Below are positions 15,082 to 23,883 of a stretch of 39,404 nucleotides of DNA, in pieces. Below the pieces are notes generated by a model. It had not been told where the DNA came from. It saw only the letters and a list, made by a program, of their open reading frames with translations, and searched no databases. How positions within the stretch are numbered: position 1 is the first letter of the stretch; each line of letters begins with the position of its first letter. Source of the DNA: a virus. Location: positions 1 to 39,404 of IMG/VR virus record IMGVR_UViG_3300044844_000375. One strand, 5' to 3'. The translations under genes and the position numbers were made by a program.

Positions 15082-16709
15082 GCCTTGACCTAATCCCATA
15101 CCAACCTTTGCCCTTTGGATTAGAGGACAATTGTACGCTGCCATGCTATGAGGGTTGGATGCAAAAGGTGCAAGGCAGCACGGACGTTACCTCCGTTCAA
15201 TTTGCATACGGGGCGTGTGCTAATACGTTTAGCGAAACGATAGATGGCAACTTTACAGGATCTGGTGTTGATTGGATACAAGGCGGGGCGTGGACGTTTC
15301 CAGATACACGGGCGGTTAGTCCAATAGGCGGGGCGGGTTATATTCGGCAAGCAATAGCCAACGCAAGCGGTTTATATTACGAATTGGAGTTTACGATTGT
15401 GGTAAATAACGGGTTGATGCTGCTGAACTTTAGCGATGGCACGATTATACCCTATTCAGCAAGCGGAACATACACCTACACGTTTGAAAGCGTTGGCAAG
15501 ACTTACGTGGAGTTCTTTTTCAATACTGCTTTGGGCGGGTCGGTTGCCAATGTGATAATGAAGCCGATTTTAACCCGTGTTAAGTTGGCTGCATTCTATC
15601 AAGATGGCACTTTTTTAGCATTTTTAGACAACGAATCATATACCAGCCCGACTTACGCTAATGGATTTCTAACTTATAACCTAAATTGGAACGGGCTTGG
15701 TTTTCCTGATGGCTGTTTTTACTTAGCCGTTTACGACCCGTGCCAATGTTCTCAGTTCGGATTTGCTGGCGATGACTTCCAAAGTCAGGCACAATGGGAT
15801 GTATACGCTGGTGGCGATGACTTAATTGTTATTAGCGGTGGGCAAATGCAAGCAAGCGCGATAACCCAAGCCGCTCACTATGTTAGGCGGAGGGATGTTC
15901 TTTGTCGAGATGTAGCTTACACGATTACGTTCACCATTAGCGGAATGCAAGGAACTGACACGTTCCAATTTGCATCGGGATTAACAAGCGGAACGATATA
16001 CACAACGGATGGAACTTATACCGAAGTAATAACCCCAACGTGGACAAACGATGATCCGTTGGATTTGCGGTTCTTGTTTCTTTTGGACATTGCTTCTTTG
16101 CATTTCGTATTGATTACCGATTTCACTATTGAAGCGGTTACTCCAATAGCTACTTACACAAGCGTGGCGTTTGAATTAAAAGACACCTTTTGCCAATGCA
16201 CCGTACTTGTTTCAGCCTGTGGCAATGGTGACCAGTTTAATATGGGATTTGTTGGCACGGGATTTAACCCGACTATTCGCTTAGAATCAACTTTGAGGAC
16301 TTCGAGTTATCCAACTACCCGTGAAGCCTATGAGTTCAGCACAGGGCAAAAAAAGACTACCTATATGCGTACTCGAAAGGCGCGGTCTTTTGCTTACGGT
16401 GCGCCCGAATACGTGCATGACTTCATTAGGTTAACGCTTGGGTTTGATAACGTCTATTTAGACGGTAGGCCTTCATTCTGTGAAGATGAAGAACCGCCAT
16501 CGATAAGCTGGAGCGATGAAGTTGATTTCGGAGTTGCTACTTATACGTTCAGCGATGCCGTAGAATTAACCGAGAAACGACCTTGCGCAGACGGTGCGCC
16601 TTTGGGCTGCGATGTTAATGGTATCGAATTGGAGGTAAACGTAGGCACGCGCAAACCAATACTAAACACGTCAACAGGCAAGACAATAAACATACCTAAA
16701 CCGATATAA
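15078..16709 (+). CDS. Tail-associated protein with carbohydrate-binding-like modules
   Basis: 543 residues, coupled to the upstream tail gene by ATGA. Two comparable segments, around residues 52-170 (FTGSGVDWIQGGAWTF...) and 230-350 (DDFQSQAQWDVYAGGDDLIVISGGQM...), have the pattern of jelly-roll carbohydrate-binding modules found in phage tail tips. Cys pairs (CTLPC, CQC, CQCTVLVSAC) are scattered through it. It is a likely component of the tail tip that contacts the host surface; this role is inferred. Confidence 0.65.
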   Translation: MSLDLIPYQPLPFGLEDNCTLPCYEGWMQKVQGSTDVTSVQFAYGACANTFSETIDGNFTGSGVDWIQGGAWTFPDTRAVSPIGGAGYIRQAIANASGLYYELEFTIVVNNGLMLLNFSDGTIIPYSASGTYTYTFESVGKTYVEFFFNTALGGSVANVIMKPILTRVKLAAFYQDGTFLAFLDNESYTSPTYANGFLTYNLNWNGLGFPDGCFYLAVYDPCQCSQFGFAGDDFQSQAQWDVYAGGDDLIVISGGQMQASAITQAAHYVRRRDVLCRDVAYTITFTISGMQGTDTFQFASGLTSGTIYTTDGTYTEVITPTWTNDDPLDLRFLFLLDIASLHFVLITDFTIEAVTPIATYTSVAFELKDTFCQCTVLVSACGNGDQFNMGFVGTGFNPTIRLESTLRTSSYPTTREAYEFSTGQKKTTYMRTRKARSFAYGAPEYVHDFIRLTLGFDNVYLDGRPSFCEDEEPPSISWSDEVDFGVATYTFSDAVELTEKRPCADGAPLGCDVNGIELEVNVGTRKPILNTSTGKTINIPKPI

Positions 16710-16711
16710 AG

Positions 16712-17257
16712 ATGGCAAGTATTAACGTCAATAATTTACCCGCAAAGGCAGCCGCAGCGATAACTACAGCAGATGCCGTAATGACCTTCACGGCAAGCGG
16801 TGACACAACTCAAACGCCATTTAATGAAGCTGTGGCACAGGCTAATAGTTTGAACCTAATTAGCGATATTAAGACGGTAAAAATTACCATTCCAACCGCG
16901 CAAGTATTGACATTGTTCACTACTCCAGTTGCCTTTGGAATTACCGTTCCTGTTGGGTATTTTGCCCAGCCTTTAAGTATCCAATGCGGAGTAAATTTTA
17001 ACACCGTGGCTTATGCTACCAATACAAGCCTTTCGGTTCGTGCGGTTGGAGCAGATGTTGCGATTGGGTCAAGCACAGCACCATTAGCAGCAACACTTTC
17101 AAAAGTAAGCAACTTAAATATAAACATAGCACCAACGGCTGGGCAAACCCAATTTATTGATGGCGTTGATTTGGAAGTATTCGTTAGTGTTGGCAACCCA
17201 ACGGCTGGCGATAGTAACATAGATGTTTACATGACATATACGCTTGTTGAATTGTAA
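16712..17257 (+). CDS. Structural protein, tail-associated (181 aa)
   Basis: 181 residues, low in charged residues and rich in A, T, N and V, predicted mostly beta. The start MASINVNNLPAKAAAAITTADAVMTF resembles the N terminus of phage fibre-type proteins that carry an attachment motif. It closely follows the tail-tip gene and precedes the MuF-like gene. No family is recognised. Confidence 0.6.
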   Translation: MASINVNNLPAKAAAAITTADAVMTFTASGDTTQTPFNEAVAQANSLNLISDIKTVKITIPTAQVLTLFTTPVAFGITVPVGYFAQPLSIQCGVNFNTVAYATNTSLSVRAVGADVAIGSSTAPLAATLSKVSNLNINIAPTAGQTQFIDGVDLEVFVSVGNPTAGDSNIDVYMTYTLVEL

Positions 17258-17260
17258 CCA

Positions 17261-18193
17261 ATGCCCACAGCAGCCGAACTACTCCGCGACAAGGTTAACG
17301 GGTTAACAGATATTCCCGATAGCTGGGTTAATCGAGTGACGGGTATACAGCCACGAATCGCTGCAAGGTTAACGCGGTTAATGGCTAAGCTAACGACCAC
17401 CAACGGAGTAGTTGACCAAACAGGCGCAAACCTTAGAACGGTAACGGCTATTCTGGAGGACTTACGGGCGTACATGACGCAAGGTGAGTATGCAACCATT
17501 GTAGGCGAACTAAATAAAGACTTCATAGGCCAGCAAGCTACATCAACTGCCTACATGGCTACGTTAGGCGGGCAAGGAATAGAAACAACCTTCGCAGCAC
17601 AAACGTACGCTGCAAGACGGGCGCAACTTGTAGGGCAACTTGTAAACGGTATTGATGAAGCCGTACTGAATCCAGTCTTTGAAACGCTGTTAACAGGCAT
17701 CGAAACCAAAGCCAGCTACTCCGATTTGTTGGTGAGCGTAACTGATAGCATAGTTGGAACGCCTAATTACGACGGGCGTTTACTTGCTTATTCGCGGCAA
17801 CTTGTTACCGATACTATTGGCACAACGGATCGGGCGTTTACCGAGATTATCGCAGCAGACTTAGGCTTAGAGTGGTATCGTTACACGGGCGGTTTAATGG
17901 ACACAACCAGATGCTTTTGTGAAAAGCGCAACGGCAAATGGTATCACAAAAAAGAGATTGAAAGTTGGGGCAATAAAGAGAACTTAGGCGAATGCAACAC
18001 GGGCAAAGGATGGGCGGGAATGAATCGTGCCACTGATTCAAGTACAATATTTGCCTATGCTGGCGGCTATAATTGCCAGCATTCTATACTGCCTGTTTCC
18101 GAAGCCGCAGTACCTATTGAAACTTTGAAGGAGGCAATAGCTAAAGGATTCTATAACCCCGATGCAAAAACCCGTAAACTATTGGGAATATAG
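17261..18193 (+). CDS. MuF-like minor head protein
   Basis: 310 residues. A helical N-terminal part leads to the C-terminal MuF/SPP1 gp7 signature: DTTRCFCEKRNGKWYHKKEIESW, GWAGMN and GGYNCQHSILPVSE. Family members bind the portal region and are packaged in the head. In most phages the gene lies just after the portal, but here it precedes it by 3.6 kb, with a sugar cassette in between. Confidence 0.88.
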   Translation: MPTAAELLRDKVNGLTDIPDSWVNRVTGIQPRIAARLTRLMAKLTTTNGVVDQTGANLRTVTAILEDLRAYMTQGEYATIVGELNKDFIGQQATSTAYMATLGGQGIETTFAAQTYAARRAQLVGQLVNGIDEAVLNPVFETLLTGIETKASYSDLLVSVTDSIVGTPNYDGRLLAYSRQLVTDTIGTTDRAFTEIIAADLGLEWYRYTGGLMDTTRCFCEKRNGKWYHKKEIESWGNKENLGECNTGKGWAGMNRATDSSTIFAYAGGYNCQHSILPVSEAAVPIETLKEAIAKGFYNPDAKTRKLLGI

Positions 18194-18195
18194 TT

Positions 18196-18203
18196 TAATT
18201 TTG
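18196..18203 (+). promoter_or_regulatory. TAATTTTG box four bases before ATG
   Basis: A perfect TAnnTTTG box with CCGA between it and the ATG at 18208, in the short gap after the MuF-like gene. It may start a leaderless mRNA for the sugar cassette. Confidence 0.6.
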
Positions 18204-18207
18204 CCGA

Positions 18208-18423
18208 ATGCTTATCAAAACGGGTCACGTTATCGAGTTCAATATCGGGGAATTTGTGTATCTGAAAGTTGATAAAGACCAATCCAAACGCATGATTGTT
18301 TCCATTGCATTAAGACCATGCAACGCGGTTCAATACGAGATTTACGACGGGCATAGCGAAAGTTGGCATTTCGGTATTGAGTTATGCGCAGAACGGGATA
18401 TACTTTTAGCCACATCGAATTGA
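18208..18423 (+). CDS. Small conserved-type hypothetical protein (71 aa)
   Basis: 71 residues: NIGEFVYLKVDKDQSKRMIVSIALRPCNAVQYEIYDGHSESWHFGIELCAERD. The pattern F..G..VYLK.D..Q..RM.....LRP....Y....G...S.H...EL..ER resembles small SH3-like proteins common in Bacteroidota phages. Function unknown. It overlaps the glycosyltransferase gene by 40 bases. Confidence 0.7.
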   Translation: MLIKTGHVIEFNIGEFVYLKVDKDQSKRMIVSIALRPCNAVQYEIYDGHSESWHFGIELCAERDILLATSN

Positions 18424-19103
18424 TTGCACTAACGTCTATTTCACCACGCCACGCGATTGGTGACGCACAAATAAAAGCAGTAGAAAGCTGGAAGGCGCAA
18501 GGTTGCCGAGTTATATCGCTAAACACGGCCAGCGAAATTTCGCTACTTAAAGACCGCTATGACATTGAGTTTGCGGAGGTAACAATTACAACCAAAGGGC
18601 TTTACAAAGCACCCTATATTCTGATTGGCTCATTTATAGACCACGCAAGGAATAACGGGTTTGAATCAATAATGCTAATCAATAGCGACATTATTTTGAG
18701 GGGTGCGGTATCGGAGTATTTCAGCAAGTGCAAACAAGGATTGGTATTCTGCAACCGAACGGATTTTAACCGCGATTTTCAAGACCAAAAGCTATACCCT
18801 AATGGCTTTGACGTTTTCTTTATTCACTCCGACTATTACGATTTGATACCTCACACGCTATTCGCTATGGGGCAAACTTGGTGGGATTATTGGCTACCCT
18901 ATCGCTTCATTATGAGCCGCGTGCAGTTGTTCTTAGTCAAAGAGCCTATCTTCATGCACGAACGCCACCAAGTGCAGTACAACGCGGAGGAATGGCATCG
19001 AATGACAAGGCACTTTAGTTGGGTGGAAAACTACTTAGAAAGAGGGCGGCCACAGGATATAAACAATACCGTATTTAGATTGATTCAAGCCAAATGCAAA
19101 TAG
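18384..19103 (+). CDS. Glycosyltransferase-like protein
   Basis: 239 residues. LIALTSISPRHAIGDAQIKAVESWKAQGCRVISLN is a nucleotide-sugar-binding first strand and helix, and MLINSDIIL (about residue 100) takes the place of DxD (NSD). The end carries HERHQVQYN and HFSWVENYL. This fits a GT-A fold transferase. The annotated ATG overlaps the previous gene by 40 bases, so the true start may be a little later (near 18420). First of two adjacent transferases. Confidence 0.7.
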   Translation: MRRTGYTFSHIELIALTSISPRHAIGDAQIKAVESWKAQGCRVISLNTASEISLLKDRYDIEFAEVTITTKGLYKAPYILIGSFIDHARNNGFESIMLINSDIILRGAVSEYFSKCKQGLVFCNRTDFNRDFQDQKLYPNGFDVFFIHSDYYDLIPHTLFAMGQTWWDYWLPYRFIMSRVQLFLVKEPIFMHERHQVQYNAEEWHRMTRHFSWVENYLERGRPQDINNTVFRLIQAKCK

Positions 19104-19774
19104 ACATTCTAATAAGGACTTATCCTAAAGATTACGAATGGCTGCACTTAGCCCTTGCATCTATTCAAAAGCACGTAACGGGCTACCGTAATATCGTTAT
19201 TTGCACACCAACCCCAAGAGGATTAGAACACCTAACCGCTGAAAGAGTGGCTCAAGTACCTGACCTTCCTGATGGATATATTGGCCAGCAGCTAACTAAG
19301 TTGGAAGCTTGGAAGTATACCGATGCCGATTATGTGGTGTTTTGGGATTCGGACGTTATCGCAGTAGAACCGTTGGATGTAAACGAGTATTTCAGCAACG
19401 GCAAACCTATCATTTGGAAAACCCGTTACTCCGAAATAGCTTGCCCGTGGCAACCGATAACCGAAGCCGCGATGAAATACATGGTGGAGTGGGAATATAT
19501 GCGAAGGATGCCTTTAGTTTACCACACAAAGACGCTTAAAAACGTGTGTATGTACTTAGAGGAAGTGCATAAATTACCGCTATTCACTTACCTAAGCCGT
19601 GTGCCTTATCGCAGCTTTTCAGAGTTTAATGTTATGGGTGCATTTGCCGAAGTACATGAGCCCAAAGGTTACGTTTTCAAAGATACCAACGGGGCTGATA
19701 TGCCAAAGATTAAAGCCATGCAGTTTTGGAGTTGGGGCGGAATTACTAACGATGTTTTAGCGCAAATCAAATGA
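19094..19774 (+). CDS. Glycosyltransferase (DUF6492-like)
   Basis: 226 residues with DILIRTYPKDYEWLHLALASIQKHVTGYRNIVI at the N terminus, a standard GT-A start, and VVFWDSDVIAV (D85-x-D87) as the metal-binding motif. The layout resembles DUF6492-type transferases found in phages and capsule clusters. It overlaps the previous gene by 10 bases and is coupled to the next by ATGA. It probably adds sugar to a virion or host-surface acceptor. Confidence 0.78.
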   Translation: MQIDILIRTYPKDYEWLHLALASIQKHVTGYRNIVICTPTPRGLEHLTAERVAQVPDLPDGYIGQQLTKLEAWKYTDADYVVFWDSDVIAVEPLDVNEYFSNGKPIIWKTRYSEIACPWQPITEAAMKYMVEWEYMRRMPLVYHTKTLKNVCMYLEEVHKLPLFTYLSRVPYRSFSEFNVMGAFAEVHEPKGYVFKDTNGADMPKIKAMQFWSWGGITNDVLAQIK

Positions 19775-19998
19775 AACTAACCGAAAGCAAACTTTTTTAT
19801 TGGGGATTTGTTAAAAGGTTTATTTGCCCATCTCATCCTTTATACGGAGGTAAGATTTGGGTTTACGAACTTGGCGATATAATCACGCTAAATGAAGATT
19901 TTAGTTACAACCCATTGAACATAAGGCATTATATTGAAACGGAAGAGCGATTGAAAAGCCTTTACTTTGGGCTAACTGGTAAACATTTTGAGCAATGA
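19771..19998 (+). CDS. Small hypothetical protein in sugar cassette (75 aa)
   Basis: 75 residues with many aromatic residues (LFYWGFVKRFICPSHPLYGGKIWVYELGD). No family recognised and no clear membrane helix. ATGA overlaps on both sides make it part of the sugar cassette. Confidence 0.6.
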   Translation: MKLTESKLFYWGFVKRFICPSHPLYGGKIWVYELGDIITLNEDFSYNPLNIRHYIETEERLKSLYFGLTGKHFEQ

Positions 19999-20669
19999 TA
20001 ATACACGAATTTCCAAACGGTAAAAAAGTCGCGTTAATTGAGGGCGATACTCACATAAGCAAGTGGGTAATTGAGAACCAACGCTTAGACCACGACCGTA
20101 GTACGTTGCCGCTATTAGATGAATTTATCCATCGCGGGTTTACCGTAGTTGATATTGGGGCTTATATCGGTGATCATACTATTGCCTATTCTAATCGGGT
20201 CGGGTCACGTGGTTCGGTATACGCATTTGAGCCAAACCCAAAAGCCTTTGAATGTTTGGAGTATAATTTGAAGGGCAAGGATAACACGGTATGCTTTAAG
20301 CGCGGAGTAAGCGATAAGAAGCACACCATTGGGTTAGCCCACGACATTAACGCTGGGGCTACTCACGCCATCGCGGAGGGTAACATTCAATGCGTTTCCT
20401 TAGATTCGATTAACCTACCAGAATGCGACTTTATTAAGATGGACTGCGAGGGCATGGAGGTCAAAGCGTTACTTGGTGCAGCGTTAACTATTAAGAAATT
20501 TGCCCCGACAATGTTAATCGAGGTGAACGAAACCGCACTTGAAAGACAAGGTGAAAGCCGTGCAAGTTTGCTTGCCTTACTTGATTCTATGGGATATGAG
20601 TACCGCAACCTTTACAAAAATGAGGGATTGGAAGGGGCGCAAGTGGACATAATATGTACTCCGATATGA
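19995..20669 (+). CDS. FkbM-family SAM-dependent methyltransferase
   Basis: 224 residues. Class I methyltransferase motifs: VVDIGAYIGDHTI (about 50-62, SAM-binding motif I), YAFEPNPKAFECLEYNL (motif II), and DFIKMDCEGMEVKALLGA, the diagnostic FkbM block. FkbM enzymes O-methylate sugars and other small hydroxylated substrates. Beside two glycosyltransferases and GDP-mannose dehydratase, a 6-deoxysugar O-methylation is a reasonable inference. Confidence 0.9.
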   Translation: MIIHEFPNGKKVALIEGDTHISKWVIENQRLDHDRSTLPLLDEFIHRGFTVVDIGAYIGDHTIAYSNRVGSRGSVYAFEPNPKAFECLEYNLKGKDNTVCFKRGVSDKKHTIGLAHDINAGATHAIAEGNIQCVSLDSINLPECDFIKMDCEGMEVKALLGAALTIKKFAPTMLIEVNETALERQGESRASLLALLDSMGYEYRNLYKNEGLEGAQVDIICTPI

Positions 20670-21655
20670 AAGCATTTGTAACTGGATGCACAGGACAAGA
20701 CGGAAGTTACCTTTCGGAGTACCTTCTTGGCTTAGGTTACCAAGTGCACGGAATGATTCGGGCGAGTTCAAACATCGTGCAAGAAAGTAAGCGTTTGAAG
20801 TTGTGCTACTCAAACCCAAACTTTCATACGCACTACGGGGATATGACCGACCCGTTAAGTTTGGAACGGATATTAACAGACGTGCAGCCCGATGAAGTTT
20901 ACAACTTAGCCGCACAATCACACGTACGCATTTCGTTTGACGTGCCACAGTTCACAGTTCAAACCGATGCCGTTGGAGTGATTAACCTACTTGAATCAAT
21001 GCGAAGGGTTTGCCCAAATGCAAGGATGTACCAAGCAAGCAGCAGCGAAATGTTTGGTCTTAGTTGTGATGAGGACGGATACCAACGTGAAACAACACCG
21101 CTCAATCCTGTTAGCCCTTACGGGTGCAGCAAGGTGTTCGCATACAACGTAGTAAGGCACTATCGGAGGGCTTACGGTATGCACTTAAGCAATGGTATTC
21201 TATTCAACCACGAAAGCCCACGCAGAGGTGTTGACTTTGTAACGAATAAGGTAGTCAAAGCCGCCGCTATGATTGCACACGGCAAACAGCACGGTTTGGA
21301 GTTGGGTAACTTAGACGCATCCCGCGATTGGGGTCACGCTAAAGACTACGTAAAAGTGATGCACGCTATGCTGCAACTTAACGAGCCAACTGATTACGTA
21401 TGTAGCATGATGGAAACGCACACCGTACGCGAGTTATGCGAATTGGCGTTTAGTTACTTTGATTTGAATTACCGCGACCATGTAACACTTAACCCGAAAT
21501 ACTTACGAGCGGAGGAGTTGCCCTACTTGAAAGGCGATTCCACTAAGCTACGGACTGAATTAGGATGGCAACCTACCTACACTTTTGAAAGCATGATTAT
21601 CGAAATGTGCGAGCATTGGACTGATGAGATAAACGGCAAAGAAAGCACACGTTAA
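20666..21655 (+). CDS. gmd: GDP-mannose 4,6-dehydratase
   Basis: The start at 20666 is preferred: it gives an ATGA overlap and MKAFVTG directly before the nucleotide-binding loop; an upstream in-frame ATG at 20654 adds four residues. The 329-residue extended SDR enzyme has VTGCTGQDGSYL (NADP site), NLAAQSHV, QASSSEMFG, catalytic YGCSK (YxxxK), HESPRRGVDFVTNKV and DASRDWGHAKDYV, all diagnostic for Gmd. It converts GDP-mannose to GDP-4-keto-6-deoxymannose, the precursor of fucose, rhamnose and perosamine. No second-step enzyme is in the window, so the host probably supplies it. Confidence 0.95.
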   Translation: MKAFVTGCTGQDGSYLSEYLLGLGYQVHGMIRASSNIVQESKRLKLCYSNPNFHTHYGDMTDPLSLERILTDVQPDEVYNLAAQSHVRISFDVPQFTVQTDAVGVINLLESMRRVCPNARMYQASSSEMFGLSCDEDGYQRETTPLNPVSPYGCSKVFAYNVVRHYRRAYGMHLSNGILFNHESPRRGVDFVTNKVVKAAAMIAHGKQHGLELGNLDASRDWGHAKDYVKVMHAMLQLNEPTDYVCSMMETHTVRELCELAFSYFDLNYRDHVTLNPKYLRAEELPYLKGDSTKLRTELGWQPTYTFESMIIEMCEHWTDEINGKESTR

Positions 21656-21663
21656 AAATTAAC

Positions 21664-21671
21664 TAACTTTG
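21664..21671 (+). promoter_or_regulatory. TAACTTTG box four bases before ATG
   Basis: Perfect TAnnTTTG box, CGAC spacer, then ATG at 21676. It begins the head-gene unit directly after the sugar cassette. Confidence 0.6.
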
Positions 21672-21675
21672 CGAC

Positions 21676-21792
21676 ATGGCAAGGAATATCAAAATACGTC
21701 CAAAGGATAGGCCAATCACAGGGCGGTGTGGCGGCAAGAAGTCAGGCTGCCAATTGACTGACTTTTATATCGTAATGAAACAGGCAGCATGA
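21676..21792 (+). CDS. Small basic Cys-containing peptide (38 aa)
   Basis: A 38-codon frame from the ATG that follows the TAACTTTG box, ending in an ATGA overlap with the portal gene. It contains a KIRPKDRPITG run and CGGKKSGC. Promoter, start spacing and overlap together make it credible; the function is unknown. Confidence 0.6.
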   Translation: MARNIKIRPKDRPITGRCGGKKSGCQLTDFYIVMKQAA

Positions 21793-23588
21793 ACGAGGTC
21801 GATGTTAGGCGAATTTTGGATAATGTTCTCGAAGTTGAGAAATTCACTAAGAAAGGTGATATTCCTAAGTATCGAGATGGTTACGTTGCCGCAATAGAGC
21901 AGCGCAATTCTATACTTGTCCATGCAGACCCTAACGTGTTTCCCGAAAAGCTATTTAGAAACCGCGCCCCGAACCAAGATTTGGAGCAGCAAAAGTATAT
22001 AAAGGACAACTATACCAACACAACATCGCAAGTATTTCAAGACTACTTAACCGTTATTGGTAGGGCGTTTATAGATTCCAACTGGCAAGTAATACCAAAA
22101 GAAGGTAGTGAGGATTTGATGAAATACCTACTTACCGACTTGCCTATTTATGGCTCGGTTGAAACCTTTGTAAAAGGCGTATTACCTTCCATCAAAACAA
22201 AAGATGCAAACGGCTTGGTTGCCGTTATGCCGCACGGATTTGAGTATGTAGAAAGTGAGGATGGCGAAAGTAGAGTTGATGACCAAAAGCTATTTGAGCC
22301 AACAATTTACTACTATGCCAGCGATAAGGTAATTGATTACAAAAGCGGTCACTATGCCCTTTGTGTTAGTTCTGAAATGTCACGGGTTGAGTACAACGGC
22401 AAAGAACATAGAATGGGGCGGGTTATGTATTTGTATACCCGCGAAACCATTTGGAGAATTGAGCAAGTGGGCAGACAAACCGAAAACACTTACGCAATCT
22501 TTGAATACTTTGCGCATGGTGAGGGCATACTTCCTGTTATCGAATTGAAAGGAGTACCACAGATTTCACCCGATGGCAGTATCTACTGGGTAAGTCCTTT
22601 TTATTACGCGGTTGGTTTGCTAAACTTAGCCCTAACGAATCGGAACTACTTACAGCTATCAATAGCTAATAGCGCGTTTCCGTTTAGGATAATGAAGGCT
22701 TCAAAGTGCGAGTTTCACGATGAAGTAAGCAACTGCCAAAACGGGCATTTAATTTCTATTGAAACAGGCAAAGATGTAGGCACGTGTGGGGCTTGTCAAG
22801 GCACAGGGGCATATCGACCAGTTAGCCCGATGGGAACTTTGCTTTGGACTGATTCAGACCGATTCAGCGAAGGGCAAGCGAGCAACTACCCACTTGTCGA
22901 ATACGTTGAGCCATCCACCAATGCAATGTCTTTCGTGCGCGAGCAAGTGGATATTGACACCAAAGAAGCGCGATCAATTCTGCACCTACAAACGTCTACA
23001 AGCGATGTGAAAGGCTCAAAGGATATGACGGCTACAGGGATGGCAATAGACCAGCAGTCAATGTTCTCTTTTGTCAAAGGCGTAAGCGAGCAGATATTTG
23101 ATGTGTTTGACTTTGCTAATCACAGGATAGCATTCCAACGCTATGAAGATGCCGACCTTGCACCTACTTTGATTTACCCGCAGACGTTTGACTTTAGAAC
23201 CGAAGCCGACATTTGGGAGCAAATCAAAATGGCACGGGATAGCGAAGCCCCAGCTTACATTATGCACACTTTGTTTTTCCAGTTAATGAACAACCTTTTG
23301 AGTTCAGACGTTGATGCACAGGCGGTTCTAAGTTCTATTGTTATTGCAGACAAGTTGTTTGCGCTAAGTGATACGGCTATTGCATTGCGTAAGGCAACCA
23401 ACTCAATAGAGCCGTGGCAAATTACCCTACATGATTCGTCTATTCAGATTGCACAGGAGTTGATACAAGAAGATCCTAAGTTTTTAGAGTTGGATAATGC
23501 CGAACGCGTGGCAAAACTTGTAGAAAGGGCTAAATTGAATACCTTTGTGCCTAATTCGATATTAACCAATCAAATCTTGAATGCCTAA
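21789..23588 (+). CDS. Portal protein
   Basis: 599 residues. YTNTTSQVFQDYLTVIGRAF near residue 75 and PFYYAVGLLNLALTNRNYLQLSIANSAFP (about 275-303) are typical of portals in phages of Bacteroidota. A zinc-ribbon-like insert follows (Cys residues around 310-340, including CGACQGTG). The C-terminal helical part carries STSDVKGSKDMTATGMA. It is the DNA gate and the docking site for terminase and neck. Its place ahead of scaffold and capsid genes supports the call. Confidence 0.82.
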   Translation: MNEVDVRRILDNVLEVEKFTKKGDIPKYRDGYVAAIEQRNSILVHADPNVFPEKLFRNRAPNQDLEQQKYIKDNYTNTTSQVFQDYLTVIGRAFIDSNWQVIPKEGSEDLMKYLLTDLPIYGSVETFVKGVLPSIKTKDANGLVAVMPHGFEYVESEDGESRVDDQKLFEPTIYYYASDKVIDYKSGHYALCVSSEMSRVEYNGKEHRMGRVMYLYTRETIWRIEQVGRQTENTYAIFEYFAHGEGILPVIELKGVPQISPDGSIYWVSPFYYAVGLLNLALTNRNYLQLSIANSAFPFRIMKASKCEFHDEVSNCQNGHLISIETGKDVGTCGACQGTGAYRPVSPMGTLLWTDSDRFSEGQASNYPLVEYVEPSTNAMSFVREQVDIDTKEARSILHLQTSTSDVKGSKDMTATGMAIDQQSMFSFVKGVSEQIFDVFDFANHRIAFQRYEDADLAPTLIYPQTFDFRTEADIWEQIKMARDSEAPAYIMHTLFFQLMNNLLSSDVDAQAVLSSIVIADKLFALSDTAIALRKATNSIEPWQITLHDSSIQIAQELIQEDPKFLELDNAERVAKLVERAKLNTFVPNSILTNQILNA

Positions 23589-23883
23589 AAATACCTTAAT
23601 CAAGTGCATAGTTAACGGTAAGGAATTGCGCCTGTTCAACTATGAAGCGTTAACCGGTGAGTTCTTTAGTCGGTTACTTAAACTGCCAAATATTAAGAGC
23701 ATCGAAGTAAGCGATCCGAATTTAGAGGACAAATTAACCAAAGACGAATTTACCCAACTTGCACAAAGGTTTGAGTACCTTGCGCCTAAAGTAAGGAAGC
23801 CCGAACCGTTGCCGTTGGAAGAATTTGAAACGCCAACCGAAAAACCAAAACAAACACGTAAACCAAAAACAGATGCCAATTGA
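23581..23883 (+). CDS. Small protein with Pro/Lys-rich tail (100 aa)
   Basis: 100 residues: a compact N-terminal part with ALTGEFFSRLLKLPNIKSIEVSDP and a disordered P/E/K/T-rich end (about 70-100). It overlaps the portal and scaffold genes by 8 and 11 bases. Probably a head-assembly accessory; no family recognised. Confidence 0.65.
   Translation: MPKNTLIKCIVNGKELRLFNYEALTGEFFSRLLKLPNIKSIEVSDPNLEDKLTKDEFTQLAQRFEYLAPKVRKPEPLPLEEFETPTEKPKQTRKPKTDAN

Noticed and set aside
20666-21655. Lysogeny or integration module
   Set aside because: No integrase, excisionase, CI-like repressor or att-type repeat is visible; the accessory genes here are sugar enzymes.
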